DNA of 64,000 nt, from the NCBI RefSeq assembly GCF_013141865.1, contig NZ_RCST01000001.1, forward strand, positions 3,224,001 to 3,288,000, given 5' to 3'. Under the pieces are notes generated by a model, which worked only from the letters and a program-made list of their open reading frames with translations, made no database searches and was not told the DNA's origin. Source of the DNA: Methylomonas sp. ZR1. GTDB taxonomy: Bacteria > Pseudomonadota > Gammaproteobacteria > Methylococcales > Methylomonadaceae. The position numbers and the translations under genes are program-made. This document shows, piece by piece, positions 8,121 through 18,244 of this stretch; the first letter of the stretch is position 1, and every line of letters begins with the position of its first letter.

Positions 8121-9518
8121 CTAACTATTTAATACACTTTCGTCAGCATTAAAAACAATCTCGAAGCGAGTACCCTGCCTACCCTGGCCGCCACTGACTA
8201 CCGTGACCCGTGCCGCATGCAAATCGGCAATTTCTTTGACGATGGCCAGACCCAAACCGCACCCCTCCCCTTGGCTGCCCTGGATTCGATAAAAGCGTTC
8301 GAAAATCTTCTCCTGCTCGATAATCGAAATGCCGGGACCGTCGTCCTCGACAATCAGCGCCACATGCGGCAAGGCCCGAACGCCAACATTGATATGCCCG
8401 CCGCTGTTGCCGTAGCAAATCGCATTGTCCAACAGATTGCTGAGCAATTCGCGCAACAAGACCGCGTCACCGGCGACCATCACGGCGGCATCCGGCGCGT
8501 CGAATCCCAGTTCAATATTCCGATCCAAAGCCCTGGTCACCCAATCCATACACGATTCCCGCGCCAGCTTGACCAAATCGACCGGTTTGAATTCCGGAGC
8601 ACTGTGCGACACCGATTCCGACCGGGCGAGAACCAGCAATTGCGTACTGAGATGAGCAACGCGGTCGGCGGCATTTTTGATATGTCCAAGCGCCGCTTTC
8701 ATCGCTTCCGGGTTGTCGGCACCGAGAGCACGCTCGGCCTGTAATTTTAGACCGGCCAGCGGTGTACGTAATTGATGCGCGGCATTTTCGATGAAACGCT
8801 GTTGGGTGATTAAGGTCGAACCCAGCCGTTGCAATAAATCGTTGATGGTATGCGTCAGCGAGCGTACTTCCAAGGGCACGTCGGCATCCAGAATGGGGTT
8901 GAAGTCTCTTGCCGAACGCTCGGAAAGGTGCGCGGCAAGATCGTTCAAGGACTTAAGTCCGCGATTGACGCCGGTCCAGACATGAAAGCCAGTGATGAAC
9001 AGCAGCAGAAATTGCGGCAAAACCACGGCCAGCAAAATCTCGGTCATCATGCTGCGGCGCTTGTTCAGAGTTTCCGCCACCGACACCAACACGTGCTCCG
9101 AGCTTGGCGTCGGCGTGGTCAGCACCGAAACAATCCGCACTTCGTGGCCGGCTATCTCGCCGTTCGAAAAAAACGGTTCATTACTGGTTAACGTGTTAAT
9201 CGCTGGACTGGGCAAGTCGGCGTCGCCGGCCATGAAGCCCTCTGCTTGCGACTCCACTTTAAAAAAGGTTTTATCGACGTCGTCCCAACGAAATACTTCG
9301 ACAGCGATGGGCGGCAATTCGAAAGTGACGTGGTTTTGTTGGGCATGCACCTCTTGCGTCAACGACTTCACCGAATCCAGCAACCAGCGGTCGTAGGCCA
9401 GATCGGTATAGTGCATCGCCACGAAATAAGAAGCAGCGGCATCCAGCAATACCACGAAAAGCAGGGGCAAAGTCAGCTTGGAAAGCAGCTGGGCCCTAAG
9501 ACTTTGCGGTTTATTCAT
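8121..9518 (-). CDS. sensor histidine kinase (TctE/QseC type)
   Basis: 465 residues. Membrane segments at about 12-34 and 160-182 bracket a periplasmic domain of some 125 residues. A HAMP-like linker follows, then the H-box with phosphorylatable His248 in HQLRTPLAG. The ATPase domain has an N-box (LLDNAICYGN) and glycine motifs DDGPGI and GLGLAIV. The ATG at 9518 is used: it overlaps the end of the response-regulator gene by 8 bases, and the longer frame upstream only overlaps that gene. The short periplasmic sensor recalls TctE, but no tricarboxylate transporter is nearby, so the signal is unknown. Confidence 0.9.
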   Translation of the reverse strand: MNKPQSLRAQLLSKLTLPLLFVVLLDAAASYFVAMHYTDLAYDRWLLDSVKSLTQEVHAQQNHVTFELPPIAVEVFRWDDVDKTFFKVESQAEGFMAGDADLPSPAINTLTSNEPFFSNGEIAGHEVRIVSVLTTPTPSSEHVLVSVAETLNKRRSMMTEILLAVVLPQFLLLFITGFHVWTGVNRGLKSLNDLAAHLSERSARDFNPILDADVPLEVRSLTHTINDLLQRLGSTLITQQRFIENAAHQLRTPLAGLKLQAERALGADNPEAMKAALGHIKNAADRVAHLSTQLLVLARSESVSHSAPEFKPVDLVKLARESCMDWVTRALDRNIELGFDAPDAAVMVAGDAVLLRELLSNLLDNAICYGNSGGHINVGVRALPHVALIVEDDGPGISIIEQEKIFERFYRIQGSQGEGCGLGLAIVKEIADLHAARVTVVSGGQGRQGTRFEIVFNADESVLNS

Positions 9519-10185
9519 CCTGACTTTTCTCCAGCAGATAACCCAGCCCGCGTAGGGTTCTGATATTGATCCCCAAGGGTTCCAGACGCTTGCGCAGCCT
9601 ATGCACATACACTTCGATGGCATTGTCGGCCAGTTCCTCGGCATGGGCCGCCAGCCGTTGCGCAATATTGTCCTTGCTGACCACCCGGCCGCTGCTCAAC
9701 AGCAAGGCCTCCAATACGCCATATTCCCGCGGCGGCAGCGCCATCGGCATGTCGTTGGCGCTGATCTGCTGATTGCGGGTATCCAAAGTCAATGCCCCGA
9801 AACGAATGTCATGATTAAAGCCGCCGTGACTGCGGCGCAACAACGCCCTGACCCTGGCTTCCAACTCCCGCAGTTCGAAGGGTTTGGTCATGTAATCGTC
9901 GGCGCCCAGTTCCAGACCGCTAACCCTATCGTTCAGCGCATCGCGGGCGGTCAATATCAACACCGGGATCACCGATTTGCGCGCCCGTAACTGCCGCAAT
10001 ACCTCCCGTCCGTCGATGTCAGGCAGGCCCAAATCCAGAATCACCAGATCGTAGGGTTGCGTCATCAGCGCGCTACCTGCGTAACTCCCCGTCTTGGCCA
10101 GCGTGGTGTCGAAGCCCCAATCGCTCAGGGTTCGCGACAAGCCGTCCCCCAATGCGGCGTCATCTTCGACTAATAAAATTCGCAT
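9511..10185 (-). CDS. OmpR-family response regulator (TctD/QseB type)
   Basis: 224 residues: a receiver domain with the acidic pair at residues 8-9, phospho-acceptor Asp51 and a conserved Lys near 100 (MTKPF), then a winged-helix DNA-binding domain. It is cotranscribed with the kinase gene, which it overlaps by 8 bases. By family knowledge it is phosphorylated by that kinase and binds promoters as a dimer. The target is not evident; the divergent neighbour 330 bases away is a peroxiredoxin gene. Confidence 0.92.
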   Translation of the reverse strand: MRILLVEDDAALGDGLSRTLSDWGFDTTLAKTGSYAGSALMTQPYDLVILDLGLPDIDGREVLRQLRARKSVIPVLILTARDALNDRVSGLELGADDYMTKPFELRELEARVRALLRRSHGGFNHDIRFGALTLDTRNQQISANDMPMALPPREYGVLEALLLSSGRVVSKDNIAQRLAAHAEELADNAIEVYVHRLRKRLEPLGINIRTLRGLGYLLEKSQDE

Positions 10186-10514
10186 GTTTTTTTCCTAGCT
10201 TGATCGGTTAATGAACACTGGCAGAGCGCTCGCATCAAATTCTACAATCAACGCAGTTTAGCGCCATATCGGAAAAAGCAGCTCGCGGTTGGGCAGTGCT
10301 CAACGCGAATGGCTTAACTGCAAGGATTAAGCTTTATCCCAACACTTTTGTGGTAGATGCCGCCGTGATCCTGGGTCATAATCCGTTCAAGTAGCCTTTT
10401 CTGAGAAAGCCTTTCAGTTTCAACGACCCAGCGTCGTGAAAACCTGGCGCCGCAAAACGCCGCCGACAGCCCAAGTGCCGGAGCTTATTCGGCCGAAATC
10501 AAGAGGAGAATCGC
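10186..10514. other. intergenic region between response regulator and peroxiredoxin genes
   Basis: 329 bases between divergent genes, so promoters for both should lie here. No convincing -35/-10 pair, palindromic operator or conserved small gene was found. A good GAGGAG ribosome site directly precedes the peroxiredoxin start. Confidence 0.5.
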
Positions 10515-11003
10515 ATGTCACAATTACAAAAAAACCAGGAAGCGCCCTTTTTTAGATCCGCCAATCAAGACAACAAACTCATTTACCTGTCCGATTACCA
10601 AGAGGACAAAAATGTGGTGTTGTACTTCTATCCCAAAGACGACACCCCCGGCTGCACCATTGAAGCCAACGACTTTACCGCGCTGGCCGGCGAATTCGAC
10701 GCCCAGGACACCGTGATCATCGGCGTCAGTAAAGACGATTGCCAAAGCCACCGCGACTTCATCGCCAAATACGGCCTGAACGTACAACTGCTGGCCGACA
10801 CCTCCGGCGACCTGTGCGAAGCTTACGGCGTCTGGCAGGAAGTGGAAAAAGACGGGGTGAAAAAATGGAAAATCGTCCGCTCGACCTTCATCATCGGCAA
10901 AGACGGCAAACTGATCGAAGCCATGTATGGCGTCAACCATGAAGGGCATGCACAGGCGGTGTTAGATATTATCAAAGGACTGAACGCGCCGGCTGAGGCA
11001 TAA
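10515..11003 (+). CDS. bcp: thioredoxin-dependent peroxiredoxin, BCP/PrxQ type
   Basis: 162 residues of the AhpC/TSA fold that reduce hydrogen and organic peroxides. The peroxidatic Cys47 sits in DDTPGCTIE. The resolving Cys found five residues later in classical BCP is replaced by Asn52, so this enzyme would use another Cys (in DDCQSH or GDLCEAYG) or an external thiol. GAGGAG lies 7 bases before the ATG. It is monocistronic, followed by a hairpin. Confidence 0.92.
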   Translation: MSQLQKNQEAPFFRSANQDNKLIYLSDYQEDKNVVLYFYPKDDTPGCTIEANDFTALAGEFDAQDTVIIGVSKDDCQSHRDFIAKYGLNVQLLADTSGDLCEAYGVWQEVEKDGVKKWKIVRSTFIIGKDGKLIEAMYGVNHEGHAQAVLDIIKGLNAPAEA

Positions 11004-11011
11004 AAGATGAC

Positions 11012-11046
11012 TAGGTCGGGTTGCGGCTTATGCCTATCCCGACCTA
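11012..11046. terminator. hairpin after the peroxiredoxin gene
   Basis: TAGGTCGGG (11012-11020) and CCCGACCTA (11038-11046) pair perfectly over 9 bp with a 17-base loop. It begins 9 bases after the stop codon. There is no T run, so it may be a REP-type palindrome that stabilises the 3' end rather than a factor-independent terminator. Confidence 0.5.
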
Positions 11047-11167
11047 CCGGAATGAATCCTACCAGCCAAGACGACCAGAAATATCGCTTAGCTCATACCG
11101 AATTTCCAACCCTGAGCAATCACGAACGATGCGCTGCACGCTGTTCAACACATCCACAGCCCTGAAA

Positions 11168-11254
11168 GAGGGCGTCGGCTTACCGACCGCCAAACTCTTG
11201 TTCGCAATTGGGAGGAAATAACCTTCGAAACCTGGATTTCATTGAGGCTACTTG
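11168..11254. repeat. degenerate copy of the REPIN-like element at 11885-11998
   Basis: This 87-base stretch aligns without gaps to 11912-11998: both open with GAGGGCGTCGGCTTACCGACC, share CAATTG and CCTTCGAAACCT, and close with GAGGCTACTTG. The end palindrome is decayed here (two stem mismatches), and the left-hand palindrome is not recognisable. Confidence 0.7.
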
Positions 11255-11309
11255 TTTTAGATAGCAGCCTGGACGGTTACTTTACTGTCACATCCATTTC
11301 GAAGTGATC

Positions 11310-11831
11310 TTAGAGTATCTTTGAGTAAAGAACTTCGTGCAATGGATGTCCCGTCAACGCCGACGATGTGCGCTCTTTATCGGTGAGTGTAAAACCACAA
11401 CCCGCATACGCAGCTTCGGCTGGGGAATTGCCTTTGATGCACCACAGCTCGATGCCGGCAAAACCTAAATTGAATGATTCCGCCACTGAATGATCAACGA
11501 GTTTTCTCCCTAATCCTTGGCGCCAATGGGCAGGCGACACATTGAGCGCCCAAAGTTCAACAGTCAGTTCCTGTGTCGGATAACGAGGTGCGCCGATAAT
11601 TGAAAAGCCAACCGTATTGCCTTCGTCCTCGGCGACGAACACCATGAACTCTCTTGTTGGATTAGTTAACCGTTCTGTTAGTGCGCCCAGGTTTGCGTAA
11701 GGATCTAATGACGCCAAGAAGTCCGGCGGCATGAATGGCTGGTAAGCAGCGCGCCAAGCCGCCACACGAATTTGACCAATGGCTTTTGCATCGGCCGGAA
11801 TAGCAAGACGTATCGATATGTGCGGAATCAC
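11310..11831 (-). CDS. GNAT-family N-acetyltransferase
   Basis: 173 residues with the GNAT core: an N-terminal strand-helix unit, a central strand (residues about 85-95), then the acetyl-CoA pyrophosphate-binding turn in HWRQGLGRKLVDH near residue 105, and a C-terminal half ending GHPLHEVLYSK. The family moves acetyl groups from acetyl-CoA to amines on small molecules or proteins; the acceptor cannot be read from the sequence. It stands alone, flanked by two copies of the same dispersed repeat. Confidence 0.82.
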   Translation of the reverse strand: MIPHISIRLAIPADAKAIGQIRVAAWRAAYQPFMPPDFLASLDPYANLGALTERLTNPTREFMVFVAEDEGNTVGFSIIGAPRYPTQELTVELWALNVSPAHWRQGLGRKLVDHSVAESFNLGFAGIELWCIKGNSPAEAAYAGCGFTLTDKERTSSALTGHPLHEVLYSKIL

Positions 11832-11884
11832 GGATAAGGTTTTTGTTGTTTGTTAGATTAGCTTTTCGTAGCGATGAGCCATTG

Positions 11885-11998
11885 TAGCCTCGATGCAGCG
11901 TCAGCGGAATCGAGGGCGTCGGCTTACCGACCACCAAACACATATTGGCAATTGCAGGATATTGGCCTTCGAAACCTCGATTCCATCGAGGCTACTTG
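11885..11998. repeat. REPIN-like element (two inverted GTAG-footed palindromes)
   Basis: The left unit is GTAG followed by CCTCGAT...ATCGAGG (hairpin, 14-base loop, 11889-11916). The right unit is the inverse: CCTCGAT-TCC-ATCGAGG then CTAC (11975-11995). GTAGCCTCGATG at 11885-11896 is exactly complementary to 11984-11995, and GGAATCGAGG (11906-11915) to CCTCGATTCC (11975-11984). Two inverted GTAG-hairpin units around a short spacer is the architecture of a REPIN mobilised by RAYT transposases. Confidence 0.75.
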
Positions 11999-12678
11999 CT
12001 ATTGAGCCCCAAAACATCACGTATGGATTCATTGTCTGGCCCGCTCCGATGCAAAAGCCACCAAACGCAGGCCTGCCCAATTGCTCGGCTGATAGCACCA
12101 ATGCTTTGGAGATGCATTTCGCATAGAGAGATTGGATCTGAGGCTTCCGTAGACACGTCATGATGGCCATGCGTCTCTAGTGACATGAACCGATAGAAGA
12201 CTGTGTACAAATCCGAAACCTCAGCTTCCCTGGCTAACTCTTTTACGCTCCTCCGTTTGGGAATGTTTTTCATTTGCTCGGTTTCTAGAAACTCTGCGGT
12301 AGCGTCTTCTCCTGTATGCCTGTTCTTGATTTTTGCCGTTCCGGCCTTCAGGTTGATCTTGAGCGCTTTGGCGAGTTCTGCAGTTGCCGAGCTCTGATGT
12401 TCTTGAGCATTTTCAATCGAACGGATAGCCCACAGGACTGTGATCAGTTGCTCAAGTAGACAGCGCCCCATAATGCCTAAGCAAGCAGCATTATGGGTAG
12501 CACCCAATGCAGCCGCTCCGCGCACTAGTTCTGCTGTGCGGCTTAGTTGCTGGCGGGCAATTTCATCCCTCAGGTCCAATTGCCCCGCAGCATCAATTTC
12601 AGATGCAGCAATGAGTCGCGCAACATGCTCATTCAAGAAGCTAATCAATTCGTCCAGTGCTGTTGTGGCAGTTGTCAT
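11992..12678 (-). CDS. uncharacterised protein, DUF5677-like
   Basis: 228 residues, predicted largely helical, no signal peptide or membrane segment. An R-C-L-L-E-Q motif lies near residue 72, and a histidine-rich Y-R-F-M-S-L-E-T-H-G-H segment near 163-173. These two elements and the helical make-up recall DUF5677 proteins, whose function is unknown; the match is by eye. Its 3' end runs a few bases into the REPIN-like element. It belongs to a small accessory patch with the GNAT gene, and the flanking repeats fit an insertion-prone site. Confidence 0.7.
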   Translation of the reverse strand: MTTATTALDELISFLNEHVARLIAASEIDAAGQLDLRDEIARQQLSRTAELVRGAAALGATHNAACLGIMGRCLLEQLITVLWAIRSIENAQEHQSSATAELAKALKINLKAGTAKIKNRHTGEDATAEFLETEQMKNIPKRRSVKELAREAEVSDLYTVFYRFMSLETHGHHDVSTEASDPISLCEMHLQSIGAISRAIGQACVWWLLHRSGPDNESIRDVLGLNSK

Positions 12679-12997
12679 GATGTATGAACGTGATCCCTAA
12701 CGTAGCCTATGACATCAGTTGTCAAATAAACGGGCGCATGTATCGTATAACTCTTACTGTTTGCGCTCAAATGATTGATTTTTTAGTGTGAGTGGAAATT
12801 TAACATTCCAAGTGGCGGTGAAAAATACGACCCCCATAAACTTAGAGAAAACTATACCATCCCTGACACTTGGCTTCTAGGCGCTAAAGCCTTGTAGGTT
12901 GGGCACGCCTTCTGTGCCCACGCGGAACTAACCTCACACCGATGAAACGGTGGACAGAACAGCATAGCCCACCCTTTTGATTTCCAATTTCAATCAA
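12679..12997. other. intergenic region with an inverted REP pair
   Basis: 319 bases upstream of the DUF5677-like gene and downstream of the ABC exporter gene. The half nearest the exporter carries the REP pair at 12894-12977. The rest is AT-rich, as expected for a promoter, without a clear consensus. Confidence 0.55.
12894..12977. repeat. REP pair, GTGGGCAC family
   Basis: The left unit begins GTAG (12894-12897), then TGGGCAC (12900-12906) pairs with GTGCCCA (12914-12920). The right unit (about 12949-12977) is inverted: on the minus strand it reads AGGGTGGGCTATGCTG and pairs GGTGG with CCACC. Further single units of this family occur at 23487-23517 and 24119-24146. Confidence 0.7.
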
Positions 12998-14815
<1,818 letters not shown>

Positions 14816-14906
14816 GACGGCATCAGGTAAGAAAGCGGACGGCCATTATAGCCAATAGCCCGGCGGCCGCGTCGTTGCGGAACGGGCCAAGTGAAGCGGA
14901 GTTATA

Positions 14907-15665
14907 TCAGTAACGAATTCGATACCACCACATACCAACCATCTCGTGGGCCAGCAAGAAGCTGTTGGACCATGCGGTCGGCGACGGCAACCAATCCGGC
15001 CAGCGGGATTTGCCTGCATGGCCGATAAAGGCCGTCGGCGCCGGCAATACCTCAAAACCGGCTTTGCGAAACTCCAAGGCAGCGCGCGGCATGTGGTAGG
15101 CCTGGGTGACCAGGACAATCTTATTAATACCTAACTCATTCAACAGCTCGCGACTGAAACGGGCATTTTCGGCAGTATTGCTGCTGCGCGGCTCCCGCCA
15201 GGCCACTGGAGTTTTAAACTCGCTCTCCAAGGTTTGCGCCATCAAATCCGCTTCGGGAATTTCATCCGGCTCCAGCATACCGCCCCCGGAAGCCAAAATC
15301 GGCAAACCCAGCTCCCCGGCCAACTTGGCAGCATAGCGCACACGCAGCAAGGTTCTGACATGTAAAGTAACCTGCCCAGGATATTCCGGCGCTGACGTTT
15401 CGATGCCGCCTCCTATCACCACCAAGACCTGCGGTTTAAATTGCTGCACGGCTTCGGTAGAAAGAGGCGGAACCCTTTCCCAGAGCATGGCCCAGTGCTT
15501 AACCACAATCGGCAAACTCAATAACCACAACAGTGCCAGACAGACTATCGCCATGTTCTTTCCCCATTTACGCTTGCGCAAAAGCAAGCCAACCAGCGCC
15601 AGCATCGCCAAAGAGGTTGGCGGCAACAACAGCAGCTTGATAACGTAGATAGCGATGATGGACAT
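14907..15665 (-). CDS. YdcF/ElyC family membrane protein (DUF218)
   Basis: 252 residues. Two membrane helices at about 5-25 and 35-55 are followed by the DUF218 domain: VVIGGG near residue 83, ILASGG near 124, an acidic-Asn region SSNTAENARFS near 160 and a VTQAYHMPRA motif near 185. E. coli ElyC of this family supports envelope integrity and peptidoglycan synthesis at low temperature; the biochemical activity is unresolved. It lies downstream of trpS on the same strand, separated by a hairpin, so it is probably transcribed on its own. Confidence 0.85.
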   Translation of the reverse strand: MSIIAIYVIKLLLLPPTSLAMLALVGLLLRKRKWGKNMAIVCLALLWLLSLPIVVKHWAMLWERVPPLSTEAVQQFKPQVLVVIGGGIETSAPEYPGQVTLHVRTLLRVRYAAKLAGELGLPILASGGGMLEPDEIPEADLMAQTLESEFKTPVAWREPRSSNTAENARFSRELLNELGINKIVLVTQAYHMPRAALEFRKAGFEVLPAPTAFIGHAGKSRWPDWLPSPTAWSNSFLLAHEMVGMWWYRIRY

Positions 15666-15733
15666 GGGACACGATCATCCTTGAGCAAGTATTAGTCAAT
15701 ATGGCTATAGACAAACCACATTGGGAGTGAACT

Positions 15734-15758
15734 AGAGACGCAAGGTTTTTGCGTCTCT
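15734..15758. repeat. GAGACGC hairpin, copy 1
   Basis: AGAGACGCAA (15734-15743) pairs perfectly with TTGCGTCTCT (15749-15758) around a 5-base loop. It lies 15 bases beyond the trpS stop. The same palindrome occurs at 27036-27063 and 35646-35667, always just after a gene end, so it is a repeated element that may serve as a terminator. Confidence 0.65.
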
Positions 15759-15773
15759 AAAGGCTTAGCGCGG

Positions 15774-16787
15774 TTATATCGCCAATCTGGAAATCCCCAC
15801 CGCTTCCCGCAAGGTATTGATAAACGGCCGGGTGATGGCACGGGCTTTCTCGGCGCCTTCCTGCAATTGCTGCTCGATATGCTCCGGCGCTTCCATTAAG
15901 GCTTCGTAACGCTCGCGAGCCGGGGCGATTTCATCGTTGATTTTCTCGAACAACACCTGCTTCATCTCGCCCCAGCCTATGCCTTCGGCGTAGCGTTGGC
16001 GGATCGCTTCGACTTCGTGGTGATTGGCAAAGGCCTGATAGATACCAAACAAGGTGCAACCTTCCGTATCCTTGGGTTCGCCCGGTTCCAGCGAGTTGGT
16101 TTTGATCTTGTTGATCAGTTTCCGCAGTTTCTTTTCCGGCTCGAACAACGGGATGGTGTTGTTGTAGCTTTTGCTCATCTTGCGGCCATCCAGGCCTAGC
16201 AAGGTAGCGGCGTTGTCGTCCAGCACCGCTTCCGGCAAGACAAAATGTTCACCGTAAATATGGTTAAAGCGGCTGGCGATGTCGCGGGCCATTTCGATAT
16301 GCTGGATTTGATCCTTGCCCACCGGCACCTTGTTGGCGTTGAACATCAAAATATCGGCGGCCATCAGGATGGGGTAACTGAACAAGCCCATCGTGATGCC
16401 TTTGTCCGGATCGTTGCCTTCGGTTTCTTCGTTTTCGGCGACGGCGGCTTTATAAGCATGGGCGCGATTCATCAAGCCCTTGGCGGTCACGCAAGTCAGC
16501 ATCCAGGTCAGTTCCAGAATTTCCGGCACATCGGACTGGCGGTAAAACACCGCGTTGGAGGTATCCAATCCCAGCGCCAGCCAGGTCGCGGCGATTTCCA
16601 GGCTGGATTGCTTGACCCTGGCAGGCTCGTTGCATTTGATCAGCGCATGGTAGTCGGCCAGAAAATAAAACGGTCTGACCTGCTCGTCTTTGCTGGCATT
16701 GATCGCCGGCCGGATCGCCCCGGCGTAATTGCCAAGATGCGGCGTGCCGGTGGTGGTGATACCGGTAAGGACAATGGATTTACTCAT
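15774..16787 (-). CDS. trpS: tryptophanyl-tRNA synthetase
   Basis: 337 residues, normal for bacterial TrpRS, charging tRNA-Trp. The class I signatures are present: the HIGH equivalent in [10 protein letters not shown] (residues about 13-22) and KMSKSYNN near 201. The long-type spacing and the GKDQIQHIE motif near 154 fit. The ATG at 16787 gives the standard N-terminus. No regulatory T-box or trp attenuator was noticed in the 250 bases upstream. Confidence 0.95.
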   Translation of the reverse strand: MSKSIVLTGITTTGTPHLGNYAGAIRPAINASKDEQVRPFYFLADYHALIKCNEPARVKQSSLEIAATWLALGLDTSNAVFYRQSDVPEILELTWMLTCVTAKGLMNRAHAYKAAVAENEETEGNDPDKGITMGLFSYPILMAADILMFNANKVPVGKDQIQHIEMARDIASRFNHIYGEHFVLPEAVLDDNAATLLGLDGRKMSKSYNNTIPLFEPEKKLRKLINKIKTNSLEPGEPKDTEGCTLFGIYQAFANHHEVEAIRQRYAEGIGWGEMKQVLFEKINDEIAPARERYEALMEAPEHIEQQLQEGAEKARAITRPFINTLREAVGISRLAI

Positions 16788-17036
16788 GCTGCTGCCTGCG
16801 CTGTCTGTAATGAAAAAGTGGCGGAATTTTACACAAATAGCCTGGGATAGTCAGGCAATAAAACCGCCGAACCTGGCAATTGCCTGGATGCCAACTGCGT
16901 CACAGCCCGCCCAAAAAATCCGCTGATTCGGGCGATATGAGCCACTATTTCCTAACCAGAGCCACGGATTTTTATAGTAAACTCCCTGCGACTGATTTTT
17001 TACCCAACCACTGCCAATCCGAATCGGGGGAAGCCA

Positions 17037-17336
17037 ATGCTGAATCATGATGAAAAACGCGATTACATCCGTATGGATGTGGACTGTGACATTACCTATA
17101 AGCTGGCCGATTCCAGCGAGGTCAGTACCGGTAAATGCACAACGCTGAGCGGCGCCGGCGTATCGTTTATTGCCAACCGGCCGTTCGATGTCGGTTTAGC
17201 CATGGAAGTCAGCATCATGCCGAAAACCCAAATCACCCCACCGATGACGGCCTTCATCGAAGTGGTGCGTAGCGTCAAACAAGGCGACGGCAGCTTTGAA
17301 ATAGCCGCATCAATCAAAAGCATTAAAGGCAATTAA
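17037..17336 (+). CDS. PilZ-domain protein with c-di-GMP motif
   Basis: 99 residues, a stand-alone PilZ domain. The N-terminus carries RDYIR, matching the RxxxR motif that contacts cyclic di-GMP. The second motif, usually (D/N)xSxxG, reads TLSGAG, so its first position is altered while Ser and Gly remain. It should be a small cytosolic c-di-GMP receptor; its partner is unknown. It lies 36 bases before the QueD-like gene and may be cotranscribed. Confidence 0.85.
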   Translation: MLNHDEKRDYIRMDVDCDITYKLADSSEVSTGKCTTLSGAGVSFIANRPFDVGLAMEVSIMPKTQITPPMTAFIEVVRSVKQGDGSFEIAASIKSIKGN

Positions 17337-17372
17337 GGACAACACCCGCTCCTGACAAGGACGTAGCACGCT

Positions 17373-17777
17373 ATGTATATCATCACCAAAGAAGTTTATT
17401 TTTGCTACGGCCACCGCCTGATGAACCATCCGGGCAAGTGCCGCAACTTGCACGGCCACAGCGTCAAAGCCAGCATCTCCATCAAACAAAACAGCCTAAA
17501 CGACCAAGGCATGGTCTGCGATTTTTCCGACGTGAAAGACTGCGTGGATGGCTTTATCAATAAAGTGCTGGATCACAACTTTTTACTGCATAAAGACGAC
17601 CCTATCATCCCGGCCCTGGTCGCCAACCACGAACAGTTTTTGGCAATCGACGAACATCCCACCGCCGAAGTACTGAGTAAGATGATTTACCAGCACGTCA
17701 AACAACAAGGCTTTAATGTCGATCAAGTGGTGTTGTGGGAAACCGCCAGCGCCAATGCTTGCTATCGGGAAGACTAA
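17373..17777 (+). CDS. queD: 6-carboxy-tetrahydropterin synthase / 6-pyruvoyl-tetrahydropterin synthase family
   Basis: 134 residues. The zinc site is complete: His14, His27 and His29 in the GHR...LHGHS region, with Cys23 placed as the catalytic thiol and a WETASANACY C-terminal motif containing the pterin-binding Glu. In most bacteria this family makes 6-carboxytetrahydropterin for queuosine; some members have other pterin roles. In methanotrophs a tetrahydromethanopterin-related role is conceivable but not shown. No queC/queE neighbour confirms the queuosine assignment. The next gene starts 2 bases after the stop. Confidence 0.8.
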   Translation: MYIITKEVYFCYGHRLMNHPGKCRNLHGHSVKASISIKQNSLNDQGMVCDFSDVKDCVDGFINKVLDHNFLLHKDDPIIPALVANHEQFLAIDEHPTAEVLSKMIYQHVKQQGFNVDQVVLWETASANACYRED

Positions 17778-17779
17778 GC

Positions 17780-18244
17780 ATGAGCTTGGTGCAACCGGTC
17801 AACACCGCACTCTGCCTGGAAAAGATCTGCGAATCCAATTATCAGAAGTTGTTCAGGCTGATTCCGAATCTGCGCTCTTTTGATAAAACCGCCGTCGGCC
17901 TGACTCAAAACAAACCGGCGCTGTATCTGCGAGTGCTGGAGCGTAACCCCTACACCTTGACGATAGAACTTAGCCATTGCTTCGACCAACAACTGTCAGA
18001 GCACATCGTGCCGGCGGTGAAAATTCGGATTTATCTGGATGCGCAATTGGCGGAAGTGCTGCGCGACATTGACCGGCCGACAGTCGATAAGGTTTACCAA
18101 GATCCCGGCAGTCTAGTGGAAATCAGAAACTACAAATGGCGCTTAAACTATTTCCTGCAAAAGTGGCTGGATCATTGCCTTAAGACTGATTACCGCTTCA
18201 CGCACGACAAACTCAACCAAGCTGCTGCTGTAAAGCCGCTCTGA
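17780..18244 (+). CDS. DUF1249 family protein
   Basis: 154 residues with the family's features: [16 protein letters not shown] near the middle and a Y-x-W-R-L-N-Y-F-L-x-K-W-L-D-H-C block near the C-terminus. DUF1249 is a conserved gammaproteobacterial family of unknown function. The ATG at 17780 immediately follows the QueD-like stop and gives the usual length; a longer start at 17735 would overlap that gene. Its last 32 bases overlap the end of recQ on the other strand. Confidence 0.85.
   Translation: MSLVQPVNTALCLEKICESNYQKLFRLIPNLRSFDKTAVGLTQNKPALYLRVLERNPYTLTIELSHCFDQQLSEHIVPAVKIRIYLDAQLAEVLRDIDRPTVDKVYQDPGSLVEIRNYKWRLNYFLQKWLDHCLKTDYRFTHDKLNQAAAVKPL

Larger units (their letters stand above)
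11004..11309. other. intergenic region with hairpin and degenerate repeat copy
   Basis: 306 bases between the ends of the peroxiredoxin and GNAT genes. It holds the hairpin at 11012-11046 and a diverged copy (11168-11254) of the element at 11885-11998. No credible coding frame was seen. Confidence 0.55.

Noticed and set aside
11168..11998. Possible composite transposon formed by the two repeat copies around the GNAT gene
   Set aside because: No transposase lies between them, and the left copy has lost its palindromes, so they look like independent small elements.
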